64,000 nt of DNA from Chryseobacterium sp. (GCA_031277615.1 JAITMC010000011.1:1-64000); one strand, 5' to 3'; positions 7,902 through 16,149 are shown, numbered from the stretch's first letter. Notes: generated by a model not told the origin, from the sequence alone. Made by a program: numbers and translations.

Positions 7902-10190
7902 TTAGTTTTTGATCACTTTAAAGGTTTCCCAGTGGTCATTGAACCTCATTCTGATCAGGTAGATACTTTGAGGATATGCTGTAATGTCAATCATTTTTTT
8001 CCCTTCTTCTAAATTTTCCTTTCTCATAATGATCTTGCCGGCCAGATCGTAAACGAAAAGCTCATCTATGGTCCTTTTGGATCTGATATTGATGATTCCC
8101 TTTGTTGGATTCGGGAAAACAGTTACTTTGGTATCTTCCTGACTGTTGGCTTCCGTTTCCAGCTTTTTGTTCAGGTTTTCATTGGAAATTCCATCCTGAC
8201 ATTCCGGAAGGGTTGCTCTCTGAAGAATAAGTCTCAATAACAGGGCATTCAGTTTTTCCACTTCATAGGAATCTATTGTTGGTTTTATGTGATCGTTTCC
8301 GATTCCGCTGTCGTTGGTCAGAAAGGTGTAGGTTCCGTTTGTCATCAGGGCAAAGGTTCTCATCAGGTATTCCGTTTGTTTATCGGTATCACTTGCGGCC
8401 AGGGGAATAATGGTAATTCCTTTTTTGGCTGCAGCTTTTATTTTTTCATAAAGAAGCGAAATGTTTACATCAGAACGGTGTGGTGGTGCATCCAGAATCA
8501 GAAACATGATTTTCGTGGAATTTCCGCTGCTCCATTTCAGCTCGTCCACAGAAACCTGTAATGCTTCTACTACAGCTTCAGGGGTGTCACCTCCGCCGGA
8601 TGCTTTCTGTTTTTTGATAAAGCCGATCAGATCTTCAGCATTTTCAGAAAAATCGAATTTACGGGTTACATATTCATCCCCTTGATCCCTGTAAAAAACC
8701 GAACCGTACCTTACGTCTGTATTTTTGAGATTTCCCTCCACTTTTTTCAGAACATCCAGCAGTTCCGACTGAAGGTAAGAGATCTCATCGCCCATAGAAC
8801 CTGTAGCATCCACCACAAAAGCGATGTCTAAACTTCGTTTGGTCAGGCAGGGTTTATCCAGAATGATCAGGTTCTGCCCGTTTTTAAACTCCCTGATGTT
8901 GGTACTGATCGTCTGCCCGGAACCATCGGTAAGATCATATTTCCCTGAAGGCGTTCCTCCTTTTGTCATCGGATTGATCCACAACTCTGCATTGCCCAGA
9001 TTATCGGAAACGGCTTCCCAAATGACTTCTTTTTTATCGTTCAGAAGCCTGACTTTCTCTCCGATCACCGGTTTCCGGTTTTTATTCACCAACTGTACGG
9101 ATACTCTTTTGTCCGGGAAGAATTTCCAGCTATTTTTATATTCGTCAAGCGTAGGAAGCGCAATATCTTTCCAGTAATCCCATTTGGAGAAATCGTTCAC
9201 CTCTCCTGCCGTAAGCTGTCCAGCTTTGGGAAGTTCTTTTTCCGGCTCAGGTTTTTCTTTCTCCGGCTCCAGTTTGTTGATTTTTTCCAGTTCAGCTTTT
9301 GACAAACCTTTTTTGGTAGTAATGATCACCACTCCTTCACTGGCTTTGCTACCATATAAAGAACTGGCTTCAAATCCTTTCAATACTTTTACTTCTTTGA
9401 TATTTTCAGAATCTAAAGCATTGAACAATCCTTCTTTTCCCTCTATTACCTTACCATCTACAACATATAAAGGCGATTTCGTACCTCCGATGCTGCTTGC
9501 TCCCCGGATCCTGATCTCAGTTCCTTTACTTACACCCGGTGAAACCGATATCCCGGCTACTTTTCCGCTTAAAGCAGATGAAACACTCATATCGGATGAA
9601 GCGATCAAAGTACTTGATGAAGCAACTGAAGCCACTTTTCTTTTCGCTCCATATCCTGTCATGACCACTTCTTCTATCCTGGTTTCTCTTACCGTATCTC
9701 TTTTATGGGGACCTGTATAATCTTCATATATTTTAGGAGGAGGTTCCGGCAAATGGCAGGAAACAGGAGGCATAACCGGAGCCGGCACAGCGATCGGCTC
9801 ATAAGCTAAAGCGTTTGCTTTAATTTCTTTGGCTTCCTTTTGAATATTATCTTTTACGAGACGGTCTATTTCCTGAACCGAGGTATCAAATGGTACAGCA
9901 GGAGCAGGAACTTCTTTTCTGTTTTTTGTGATAACAGGCTGTTGGGAAGGAGGTACCAGTTCTTCTTTGTTCAGGAAATACAGAACTCCGAGGCCAAGAA
10001 TAAGACTGGCTGCCATTCCATAGGGGAACCATACCGGAAGGAGTCTTTTTTTATCTTCTTTTTTATCCAGCTTTTCTTCAACGCTGGTCCAAACTTTTTC
10101 AAAACCCGGAAATCCTGCAGGTTCTTCAGAAAGCTTTGAAGCATCATTGAATCTTTTATCTATATCGTGATTATTTTCCATTGTTGTCAA
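7902..10190 (-). CDS. Membrane-anchored plug/VWA protein with T9SS sorting domain, possible anti-sigma partner
   Basis: A 762-residue multidomain protein. A charged N-terminal segment (1-50, rich in D/E/K) precedes a single membrane helix (about 52-70, MAASLILGLGVLYFL), the layout of Bacteroidota anti-sigma regulators. Then come a proline-rich linker, a SusC-type plug (about 170-295: RIEEVVMTGYG, SGKVAGISV, IRIRGASSI, PLYVVDGKV, SLYGSKASEGVVIITT), an Ig-like segment (about 365-440), a VWA domain whose MIDAS motif is DATGS (Asp461, Thr463, Ser465), and a C-terminal type A T9SS sorting domain (about 688-762: VFPNPTKGIINI). The start lies 2 nt after the sigma-factor stop; Met4 is an alternative. 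An inner-membrane anchor plus a secretion tail is hard to reconcile without cleavage. Anti-sigma activity is inferred from position and layout only. Confidence 0.85.
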   Translation of the reverse strand: MTTMENNHDIDKRFNDASKLSEEPAGFPGFEKVWTSVEEKLDKKEDKKRLLPVWFPYGMAASLILGLGVLYFLNKEELVPPSQQPVITKNRKEVPAPAVPFDTSVQEIDRLVKDNIQKEAKEIKANALAYEPIAVPAPVMPPVSCHLPEPPPKIYEDYTGPHKRDTVRETRIEEVVMTGYGAKRKVASVASSSTLIASSDMSVSSALSGKVAGISVSPGVSKGTEIRIRGASSIGGTKSPLYVVDGKVIEGKEGLFNALDSENIKEVKVLKGFEASSLYGSKASEGVVIITTKKGLSKAELEKINKLEPEKEKPEPEKELPKAGQLTAGEVNDFSKWDYWKDIALPTLDEYKNSWKFFPDKRVSVQLVNKNRKPVIGEKVRLLNDKKEVIWEAVSDNLGNAELWINPMTKGGTPSGKYDLTDGSGQTISTNIREFKNGQNLIILDKPCLTKRSLDIAFVVDATGSMGDEISYLQSELLDVLKKVEGNLKNTDVRYGSVFYRDQGDEYVTRKFDFSENAEDLIGFIKKQKASGGGDTPEAVVEALQVSVDELKWSSGNSTKIMFLILDAPPHRSDVNISLLYEKIKAAAKKGITIIPLAASDTDKQTEYLMRTFALMTNGTYTFLTNDSGIGNDHIKPTIDSYEVEKLNALLLRLILQRATLPECQDGISNENLNKKLETEANSQEDTKVTVFPNPTKGIINIRSKRTIDELFVYDLAGKIIMRKENLEEGKKMIDITAYPQSIYLIRMRFNDHWETFKVIKN

Positions 10191-10192
10191 GT

Positions 10193-10711
10193 TTAAATGT
10201 TTTGATTAACCAAAAGTTCCTGGAGTTTTTTTCTGGCAAAATTGAGCTGGGATTTAGAGGTCCCCTCACTTATGGAAAGCATGGATGCGATTTCTTTATG
10301 CGGATAGCCTTCTATCGCAAAGAGATTGAATATTGCCCGGCAGCCTTCAGGAAGATAGCTCAGCAGACTAAGGATATCTTTTTCAAAGGAAATACTTTCA
10401 GCCATTGCAGACGACGTTTCTGTAAAGCTGTCTTCCAGCGGAATAAACTGAGCTTTTCCGGCTCTGAGCTTCTGTAAACATTCATTAACGGCTATCTTTT
10501 TTGCCCATGCCTCAAAGGTTTCCAGATTCTGAAGCTGGGTGATTTTCGTGAAGATTTTGTAGAATGTATCGGCCAATACTTCTTCAATATCTTCATCATT
10601 TTTCAGATAGCGCCGGCAGACTGAGTACAGCCTTCCCGCCATTTTCTCGTAAACCTTCCGCTGTGCACTGCGGCTGTTACGCTGGCATTCTATTAGTAAT
10701 TCTCTTTCCAT
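10193..10711 (-). CDS. RNA polymerase ECF sigma factor, sigma-70 family
   Basis: A 172-residue protein of normal ECF length. Region 2 is seen around residues 25-90 (RLYSVCRRYLKNDEDIEEVL, DTFYKIF, WAKKIAVNECL). Region 4, the -35-binding HTH, is near residues 115-165 (LPEGCRAIFNLFAIEGYPHK, EIASMLSISEGTSKSQL). It is the first gene of the minus-strand cluster and is almost contiguous with the membrane-anchored plug/VWA gene, the normal position for a cognate anti-sigma factor. It probably drives this cluster in response to an envelope signal. Confidence 0.93.
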   Translation of the reverse strand: MERELLIECQRNSRSAQRKVYEKMAGRLYSVCRRYLKNDEDIEEVLADTFYKIFTKITQLQNLETFEAWAKKIAVNECLQKLRAGKAQFIPLEDSFTETSSAMAESISFEKDILSLLSYLPEGCRAIFNLFAIEGYPHKEIASMLSISEGTSKSQLNFARKKLQELLVNQNI

Positions 10712-10741
10712 AGTCTGGATTTATACTTTTATAGATGCATA

Positions 10742-10759
10742 ATAGGTTGGATAGGTTGG
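10742..10759 (-). promoter_or_regulatory. Tandem 9-mer upstream of the ECF sigma gene
   Basis: Two perfect head-to-tail copies of ATAGGTTGG (minus-strand reading CCAACCTAT twice) lie 31-48 nt upstream of the sigma-factor start codon. The position suits a -35-type element or operator for autoregulation. Function is inferred from position and exact repetition only. Confidence 0.4.
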
Positions 10760-10795
10760 AAACATTTAAAACTTTTTTCATTCAAATTTAACTTT

Positions 10796-10803
10796 TACCT
10801 TTG
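10796..10803 (+). promoter_or_regulatory. Bacteroidota -7 box TACCTTTG for the C1 peptidase gene
   Basis: TACCTTTG matches the TAnnTTTG consensus 53 nt upstream of the peptidase start. No clear -33 TTG is seen at the usual distance. Confidence 0.5.
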
Positions 10804-10856
10804 TAACAAATCTTTAATATGAACGACTATTCATATAAATAATCTTTTTAATAGTA

Positions 10857-12059
10857 ATGAAAAATAACAAATTTGTGTCATTACTTTTTGTTTTGTCTGC
10901 AGGAAGTATGATGTTTGCCCAGGATGATCTGATCAACAAATTAAAGAACAATCACTCTCAAAATGCTAATTTCCAGTTCACCACGCTGAAAGACGTAGGA
11001 GCCACTTCAGTAAAAAATCAGGGTTCTTCAGGAACTTGCTGGAGCTATTCGGGAAACTCTTTCCTTGAATCTGAAATGCAGAGAATGGGCAAAAAGCCTG
11101 TAGATCTTGCCGAGATTTTTACAGCCAGAAATTCTTACCACGATAAAGCGAAATTATATGTACTGAACAGCGGAGCAATCAGCTGGGGTGACGGAGGTGA
11201 GCTTCACGACGTAATCAATATGTACAAAAAATACGGAGCTGTACCTCAGGATGTATATACCGGCCTGAAACAAGGCCAGACCCTTAACAATTTTAAGGAA
11301 ATGCAGGGAAAACTGAAGCCTGTTCTTGACAGCCTTGTACAAGCAAGCTCTAAAGGAAAACTTTCTGATAACTGGATGGATTCCGTAGATGCAATCCTTG
11401 ATGAATATCTTGGAAAAGTTCCTGCTAATTTTACCTATGAAGGAAAAAGCTACACGCCAAAAACATTCGCTAAAGATGTAGTAGGCATTAATCCAGAAGA
11501 TTATGTAGAAATCTCTTCTTATAAAGATTATCCATACTACCAGAAATTTGTAGTTCCGATTCCTGATAACTGGAGCCACGATTCTGACTGGAATGTTCCA
11601 ATGAAAGACCTGACTGCAATCGTTGATAATGCTGTAAACAAAGGATATTCCGTTGGTTGGGCCACTGATGTTTCCGAGCCTTATTTCTCTTATAAAAACG
11701 GGGTAGCCTATGTTCCGGATATGGATCTGGATCAGATTAATGCAGACAACAAACAGTCTCTGTTCACGGAACCTAAAAAAGATAAGACCATTACCGAAGA
11801 TATGCGTCAGAAAGCTTTAAATAATCTTTCCACAACAGACGATCATGGTATGCATATTGTAGGATTGGCTAAGGACCAAACCGGAAAAGAGTATTATATG
11901 GTTAAAAATTCATGGGGAGTAACCAACGATTTTGAAGGTTATCTTTATGTAACAAGACCATATGTAGAGTATAAATCTACCGCTATTCTTGTTCACAAGA
12001 ATGCCATTCCGAAGAACATTCTGAAACAGTTGAAACCTTCAAAAAATATTGGTTTATAA
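10857..12059 (+). CDS. Secreted C1-family cysteine peptidase (bleomycin hydrolase/PepC-like)
   Basis: A 400-residue protein with a signal peptide (1-22, ending MMFAQ). Papain-fold catalytic motifs are complete: NQGSSGTCWSYS places the nucleophile at Cys61, DDHGM gives His330 (in the position of HAM in bleomycin hydrolases) and VKNSWG gives Asn351. The large insertion between Cys and His is typical of the C1B (aminopeptidase C) branch. Unlike cytosolic bleomycin hydrolases it is exported, so a role in nutrient peptide hydrolysis in the periplasm or outside is likely. It is transcribed divergently from the sigma-factor cluster and has its own terminator. Confidence 0.92.
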   Translation: MKNNKFVSLLFVLSAGSMMFAQDDLINKLKNNHSQNANFQFTTLKDVGATSVKNQGSSGTCWSYSGNSFLESEMQRMGKKPVDLAEIFTARNSYHDKAKLYVLNSGAISWGDGGELHDVINMYKKYGAVPQDVYTGLKQGQTLNNFKEMQGKLKPVLDSLVQASSKGKLSDNWMDSVDAILDEYLGKVPANFTYEGKSYTPKTFAKDVVGINPEDYVEISSYKDYPYYQKFVVPIPDNWSHDSDWNVPMKDLTAIVDNAVNKGYSVGWATDVSEPYFSYKNGVAYVPDMDLDQINADNKQSLFTEPKKDKTITEDMRQKALNNLSTTDDHGMHIVGLAKDQTGKEYYMVKNSWGVTNDFEGYLYVTRPYVEYKSTAILVHKNAIPKNILKQLKPSKNIGL

Positions 12060-12112
12060 ACACAATCACTATTGCCGGTATGGCAATTTTAGATATTTAA
12101 ATCTGTTAGTAG

Positions 12113-12144
12113 TCCGCTCCTTCACTTTGGGGCGGATTTTTTTT
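12113..12144 (+). terminator. Terminator of the C1 peptidase gene
   Basis: TCCGCTCC pairs with GGGGCGGA (one G-T wobble, 8-nt loop) and is followed by eight T residues. A smaller hairpin, ATTGCC/GGCAAT, lies just before it at 12071-12087. Confidence 0.85.
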
Positions 12145-12244
12145 GGGTTTTATTTAATTTTTTAATCATATCGCTGGGATTTTGGGTAATTGTATTATCT
12201 ATTGTTTGATTGTTTGATGACTTCATAGGTTTGATAGATTTGAT

Positions 12245-12835
12245 AGGACGGTATCCTATCCTTTGCTAAATCGTCCCGTTGGGACTCGCTTTGTTTAAAT
12301 GTGATGGGTTTGATGGTTTGATGGTTTCATAGATTTGATAAGACGATGTCCTATCCTTTGGTAAATCGTCCCATTGGGATGCGTTTGGTTATTAAATCTG
12401 TTATATTTTGTTTGATAGGACGGTGTCCTATCCTTTGGTAAATCGTCCCGTTGGGACTCGCTTTGTTTAAATGTGATGGTTTGGTTGATGGGTTTGATGG
12501 TTTCATATATTTGAAAGGACGATGTCCTATCCTCTGGTAAATCGTCCCGTTGGGACTCGCTTTGTTTAAATGTGATGGTTTGGTTGATGGGTTTCATGGT
12601 TTCATAGATTTGAAAGGACGATGTCCTATCCTCTGGTAAATTGTCCGTTGGGATGCGTTTGGTTATTAAATCTGTTATATTTTGTTTGATAGGACGGTAT
12701 CCTATCCTTTGGTAAATCGTCCCGTTGGGACTCGCTTTGTTTAAATGTGATGGGTTTGATGGTTTGATGGTTTCATATATTTGAAAGGACGGTATCCTAT
12801 CCTTTGGTAAATCGTCCCGCTGGGACTCGGATGGG
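12245..12835. repeat. Seven-module array of double-hairpin repeats
   Basis: Seven modules begin near 12245, 12339, 12417, 12516, 12614, 12690 and 12786. Each contains a first hairpin AGGAC-GAT-GTCCT (or variants) and, about 15 nt on, a second hairpin GTCCC-GTT-GGGAC. Two linker types separate them: a long one with CTCGCTTTGTTTAAATGTGA (period about 94-99) and a short one with GCGTTTGGTTATTAAATCTG (period about 76-77), in the order long, short, long, long, short, long. No coding potential beyond repeat-derived frames. The rest of 12145-12981 is AT-rich spacer and a promoter. Confidence 0.9.
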
Positions 12836-12928
12836 TAAATTTGAGATCTTTTTACAGATGATTAAGGGATGGGGTTGTAAAAATTTTGTTAAATTTCACA
12901 CCACATGGTGATTTTTTAGCTGAATATA

Positions 12929-12958
12929 TTGTGGAATCCACTGAAACGATTAAATTTG
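12929..12958 (+). promoter_or_regulatory. Promoter of the double-glycine peptide gene
   Basis: TTG (12929-12931), an exact 19-nt spacer and TAAATTTG (12951-12958) match the Bacteroidota -33/-7 consensus. Transcription would begin near 12963-12966, which excludes the upstream in-frame ATGs and supports the start at 12982. Confidence 0.7.
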
Positions 12959-12981
12959 TTATGAACAACAAACTATTACCT

Positions 12982-13143
12982 ATGAAAAATTTAAAAAAAT
13001 TAGCAAAATCTGAGTTAAAAAAAATCAATGGAGGAAGTGCTCCTAAATGCAGCAACGGGGAAATCCCATGCTTCCATGAAGCGCAGGGCAGTACACCTCA
13101 TTACTGGACGTGTGAACCGGTCACGATAGGATGCAGACTTTAA
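12982..13143 (+). CDS. Small peptide with double-glycine leader (bacteriocin-like)
   Basis: A 53-residue peptide beginning MKNLKKLAKSELKKINGG, a GG-type leader recognised by peptidase-containing ABC exporters, followed by a 35-residue core (SAPKCSNGEIPC to GCRL) with four cysteines. Such peptides are frequent in Chryseobacterium and are usually annotated bacteriocin-like; activity is not established. An in-frame ATG at 12961 and longer frames exist, but the consensus promoter at 12929-12958 and the leader match favour 12982. No exporter or immunity gene is adjacent. A strong terminator follows 7 nt after the stop. Confidence 0.8.
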   Translation: MKNLKKLAKSELKKINGGSAPKCSNGEIPCFHEAQGSTPHYWTCEPVTIGCRL

Positions 13144-13150
13144 AAAATAA

Positions 13151-13184
13151 AACGCGGCTTTCAGGAATTCCTGAAAGCCGCGTT
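13151..13184 (+). terminator. Perfect palindromic terminator after the double-glycine peptide
   Basis: A 34-nt perfect palindrome (AACGCGGCTTTCAGG and its complement around AATT) followed by T residues. It works on both strands and so may also stop leftward transcription of the Old Yellow Enzyme gene. Confidence 0.93.
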
Positions 13185-13397
13185 TTTAATAAATAGGTGA
13201 AAAATTAAATATAAAAAATAAAGTGTATCTGAAATTGATGAGGAGTGGTGACGGTTAATAATCAATAGTCAGTTTTTGCTTCGCGAAGTGAATTCTTAAC
13301 GCTCTGAAAAATTGATTACAAAGCAGATTCACGATTGGCCATTGATGTTTTATTATGGTCAGTAACAGCTAAGCAAATTCACCACTCACCATTCATC

Positions 13398-14459
13398 TTA
13401 AAAAAGTTTCGCCATACTTTCCGCTGAGAAATCCAGCAGTTCTTCTGTGTTTCCAGTTTTGATTTTCTGAACCCACTGATAATCCTGAAGAATGGCACGT
13501 CCAACTGCTACCAGGTCAAATTCTTCCTTCTCAAGTCTGCGTGTCAGTTCGGTAAGGTCTGTTTTTTCAGTTCCCTGTCCGGCAAAGGCATTAAGAAAAT
13601 CTCCTTTCAGTCCTACAGAACCAACCGTGATGGTAGGCTGACCGGTAATTTTTTTAGCCCAGCCTGCAAAATTCAGATCCGAACCTTCAAATTCCGGTTC
13701 CCAGAAGCGGCGTTGTGAACAGTGGAAAATATCTACGCCAGCCTCTTTTAGCGGTAATAGCCAGTCTTCCATTTCTCCGGGTGTTTCAGCCAGCCTGCTT
13801 TTATAATCCTGCTGTTTCCACTGGGAAAGCCGTAAGATAATGGTAAAGTTTTCTCCCACTGCTGCCCTGATTGCTTTCACAACATCTATGGCAAAACGGC
13901 TTCTTTCCTTAATGGACTTTCCTCCGTATTCATCCGTTCTGGTATTGGTTACTTCCCAAAAGAACTGATCAATCAGGTAGCCATGAGCACCGTGAATTTC
14001 CAGACAGTCAAATCCAAGATCTTTAGCTGATTTTGCCGATGCCGCAAACTGTGCAATAGTGTCCTGAATATCCTCAAGGGTCATGGTAGATGCCTTTTCC
14101 ATCGGCATAAGCGGATAATCTTCAGCCATTCTCGTATCACCGACATGCCAGATCTGAGGTCCCATTTTGCCTCCGTTCTGATGAACTGCATTGATCACGT
14201 TTTTCCATCCTGCCAAAGCCTCATTTCCATAGAAATCAGGAATATTCTGCAGGTTTTTGGAAGCCGGTCTATTGATTACAGTTCCTTCCGAAAGGATCAG
14301 ACCTACTTCAGAAGCTGCTCTTCTGGCATAATATTCTGCAATTTTAAGGGTAGGAATTCCGTTATCAGATTGAGCTCTGGTCATGGGAGCCATTACGATT
14401 CTGTTTTTAAGCTGTAAATTTTTATAGCTAAAAGGTGTAAACAATGATTCTGTACTCAT
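13398..14459 (-). CDS. NADH:flavin oxidoreductase, Old Yellow Enzyme family
   Basis: A 353-residue TIM-barrel flavoenzyme. It opens with LFTPFSYKNLQLKNRIVMAP, the typical OYE start, and has PQIWHVGD, the FMN/substrate region GFDCLEIHGAHGYLIDQF and NTRTDEYGG, and TITVGSVGL and FDLVAVGRAIL in the phosphate-binding end of the barrel. Such enzymes reduce electrophilic alkenes (enones, quinones, nitro compounds) with NAD(P)H. It is divergent from an HxlR regulator; their shared intergenic region carries repeated GTAAC sites, so induction by electrophile stress through HxlR is the likely control. Confidence 0.92.
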   Translation of the reverse strand: MSTESLFTPFSYKNLQLKNRIVMAPMTRAQSDNGIPTLKIAEYYARRAASEVGLILSEGTVINRPASKNLQNIPDFYGNEALAGWKNVINAVHQNGGKMGPQIWHVGDTRMAEDYPLMPMEKASTMTLEDIQDTIAQFAASAKSAKDLGFDCLEIHGAHGYLIDQFFWEVTNTRTDEYGGKSIKERSRFAIDVVKAIRAAVGENFTIILRLSQWKQQDYKSRLAETPGEMEDWLLPLKEAGVDIFHCSQRRFWEPEFEGSDLNFAGWAKKITGQPTITVGSVGLKGDFLNAFAGQGTEKTDLTELTRRLEKEEFDLVAVGRAILQDYQWVQKIKTGNTEELLDFSAESMAKLF

Positions 14460-14491
14460 TTGTCATATTTTTTGCGTGTGCACTCTTAATT

Positions 14492-14588
14492 GTTACGCAA
14501 AGTAACTAATAATAGTTTGTTTTTGTATCTTTTATTGAAAAAATAGTGGTAACTTCGCAGTAACTTACAATGGTAACATTGAAGTAAC
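14492..14588. promoter_or_regulatory. Probable HxlR operator cluster of GTAAC repeats
   Basis: An inverted repeat GTTAC-GCAAA-GTAAC (14492-14506) overlaps the expected -7 region of the OYE gene. Four direct GTAAC copies begin at 14549, 14560, 14573 and 14584 with spacings of 11, 13 and 11 nt, ending 38 nt before the HxlR start. About one helical turn between copies suits cooperative binding by a dimeric winged-helix regulator. Confidence 0.6.
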
Positions 14589-14625
14589 GGATAAGATCTG
14601 ATTCACCTGATAAAAAATATCTCCT

Positions 14626-15009
14626 ATGAAAAAGAATGAATTAATGCAATACAGCTGCCCTTTGGGCAAAGCTATGGCTGCACTGGGAAGTAAATGGAAG
14701 CCGATTATTGTTCTGGTGATCAAAGACCGTAAGCTGCGCTTCGGGGAACTTGCCGTGCGGATTAATGTAATTTCCAGAAAGGTTCTGACCGATCAGCTCA
14801 GGGAAATGGAAGCCGACGGACTGATTATTCGTGAAGAGTTTAAAGAACTTCCCCCACGGGTTGAATATTCCCTTACAGAGAAGGGACTGGCACTTCTCCC
14901 TATTTTATATCTGCTGGAGGAATGGGAAGCCCGGTATCAGAATAAGGAGATGCAGTCGGAACATTGTAGCATATTAGATAAAGACTCTAAAAAAGTCGCC
15001 AGTATTTGA
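14626..15009 (+). CDS. HxlR-family winged-helix transcriptional regulator
   Basis: A 127-residue protein of normal HxlR length. An N-terminal cysteine in the YSCPLGKAMAALGSKWKPII motif is the conserved redox- or electrophile-sensing position in this family. The winged helix follows (LRFGELAVRINVISRKVLTD, QLREMEADGLI, PPRVEYSLTEKGLALLPIL). It probably controls the divergent OYE gene and itself through the GTAAC sites in the shared intergenic region. The start follows a plausible 5' spacing; no better in-frame ATG is seen. Confidence 0.92.
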   Translation: MKKNELMQYSCPLGKAMAALGSKWKPIIVLVIKDRKLRFGELAVRINVISRKVLTDQLREMEADGLIIREEFKELPPRVEYSLTEKGLALLPILYLLEEWEARYQNKEMQSEHCSILDKDSKKVASI

Positions 15010-15258
15010 TTATTTTTTCTCTATTCTCCCAAAATAAATATTAAAATGTACAAAATCTGTATGTTGAATTTTTGAAGACGCAAAGCTTTGGCGAAACAAA
15101 CCGCTGATTTTAAGTGGCAAAGCTAAGAAGCAACGGAGCTGATGCCATGAAGCGGATGTTGTATGTGTAGACTATCATCATTTTTAAAATTTATCGGAAA
15201 AAATTATCTCTTAAAATTTATTCAACAATATTTCGTTTAGAATGTAAATAACGTAATC

Positions 15259-16149
15259 ATGAATCAGATTTTAAACAGAATATGTGTATTATTCCTGCCC
15301 TTCTTATTTTCCGGAATTATTTCAGCCCAGAGTAAAGGTTCAGATTATATACCTTATTATGCAGAAATTTATAAGGCTGACAGTCTTTTTATGCTGAAAA
15401 AGTATGATGAAAGCTACCCAATAATGGATCAGGTATTTCAGAAATATAAACCCGTTAATGTGTGGTTTGTTGATGCCTCCAGAAATTACTTGGTGTCGAA
15501 AAGCAAAGTATCCCAGGTTGATTACAAGGATATTGAGAATTACCTCCGACAAAAAGCTTATGATACCAATGCTGTTTTTAAAGATAAGGAAATCGTTGAA
15601 ATTCTGGAGAAGTTCAATCTGAAAAAAGAAGATATACAGGCAATTGTCAAAGAGAATATCAGGACGATAAACTGGCCTGTACGGGAAGAGCTGGCTCAGA
15701 TGACACGTGATGACCAAAAAGTAAGAACAGCCATTAAAAATAATGACAGTATTGTGCAGACAGACCGGAAACACAGTGAAAGGCTGAAAGAAATCATCAC
15801 AATGTATGGCTTTCCGGGTAAAAAAGTCACCGGTGAATATCTGGTTGAAGGCCAACACTCAGGAATAAGTCTGGAGCTGCTGTTCAATCATATGTCTTAT
15901 AACGGCGATTATAAGTATTTTAAACAGATCCTGCCTGAATTTATAAAAAAAGGGAGTTGCAGCCCTTTTATCTTTGCTACAATGGAAGACCGGAGAAATG
16001 AAATAGAAAACAAGGCTCCGGACTATTATGTTATTGCAGCTGTTCCACCGGATGCGGACCGAAAAGAAATCAACCGCAAAAGAAGACTGATCGGGATGCC
16101 ATCCCTGGAATATCAGGAATTTAAGATCCAAGCACTTATGGCGGAATAA
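15259..16149 (+). CDS. Secreted protein with DUF6624-like C-terminus
   Basis: A 296-residue protein with a signal peptide (1-24, ending IISAQS). The C-terminal half resembles DUF6624: a YGFPG segment, a HSGISLELLFNHMSYNGDYK helix, a MEDRRNE segment and a final INRKRRLIGMPSLEYQEF stretch. The N-terminal half (ADSLFMLKKYDESYPIMDQV) looks like a TPR-type helical pair. Function of this family is unknown. It stands alone on the plus strand, with about 250 nt of non-coding DNA on each side. Confidence 0.75.
   Translation: MNQILNRICVLFLPFLFSGIISAQSKGSDYIPYYAEIYKADSLFMLKKYDESYPIMDQVFQKYKPVNVWFVDASRNYLVSKSKVSQVDYKDIENYLRQKAYDTNAVFKDKEIVEILEKFNLKKEDIQAIVKENIRTINWPVREELAQMTRDDQKVRTAIKNNDSIVQTDRKHSERLKEIITMYGFPGKKVTGEYLVEGQHSGISLELLFNHMSYNGDYKYFKQILPEFIKKGSCSPFIFATMEDRRNEIENKAPDYYVIAAVPPDADRKEINRKRRLIGMPSLEYQEFKIQALMAE

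Noticed and set aside
9184..9720. A 178-codon rightward frame opposite the VWA/plug gene
   Set aside because: Antisense shadow of a clear gene; serine/phenylalanine-rich composition is typical of reverse-strand reading.
12295..12597. A 100-codon leftward frame inside the repeat array
   Set aside because: The protein is itself an internal repeat (KPINQTITFKQSESQRDDLP recurs) that follows the DNA modules exactly; no promoter or homology.
12245..12835. CRISPR array
   Set aside because: Modules contain short hairpins but linkers are two repeated sequences rather than unique spacers, and no cas genes are near.
12886..12981. Longer N-terminus for the double-glycine peptide
   Set aside because: The promoter -7 box lies at 12951-12958, so the upstream part is not transcribed from it, and the GG leader begins at 12982.
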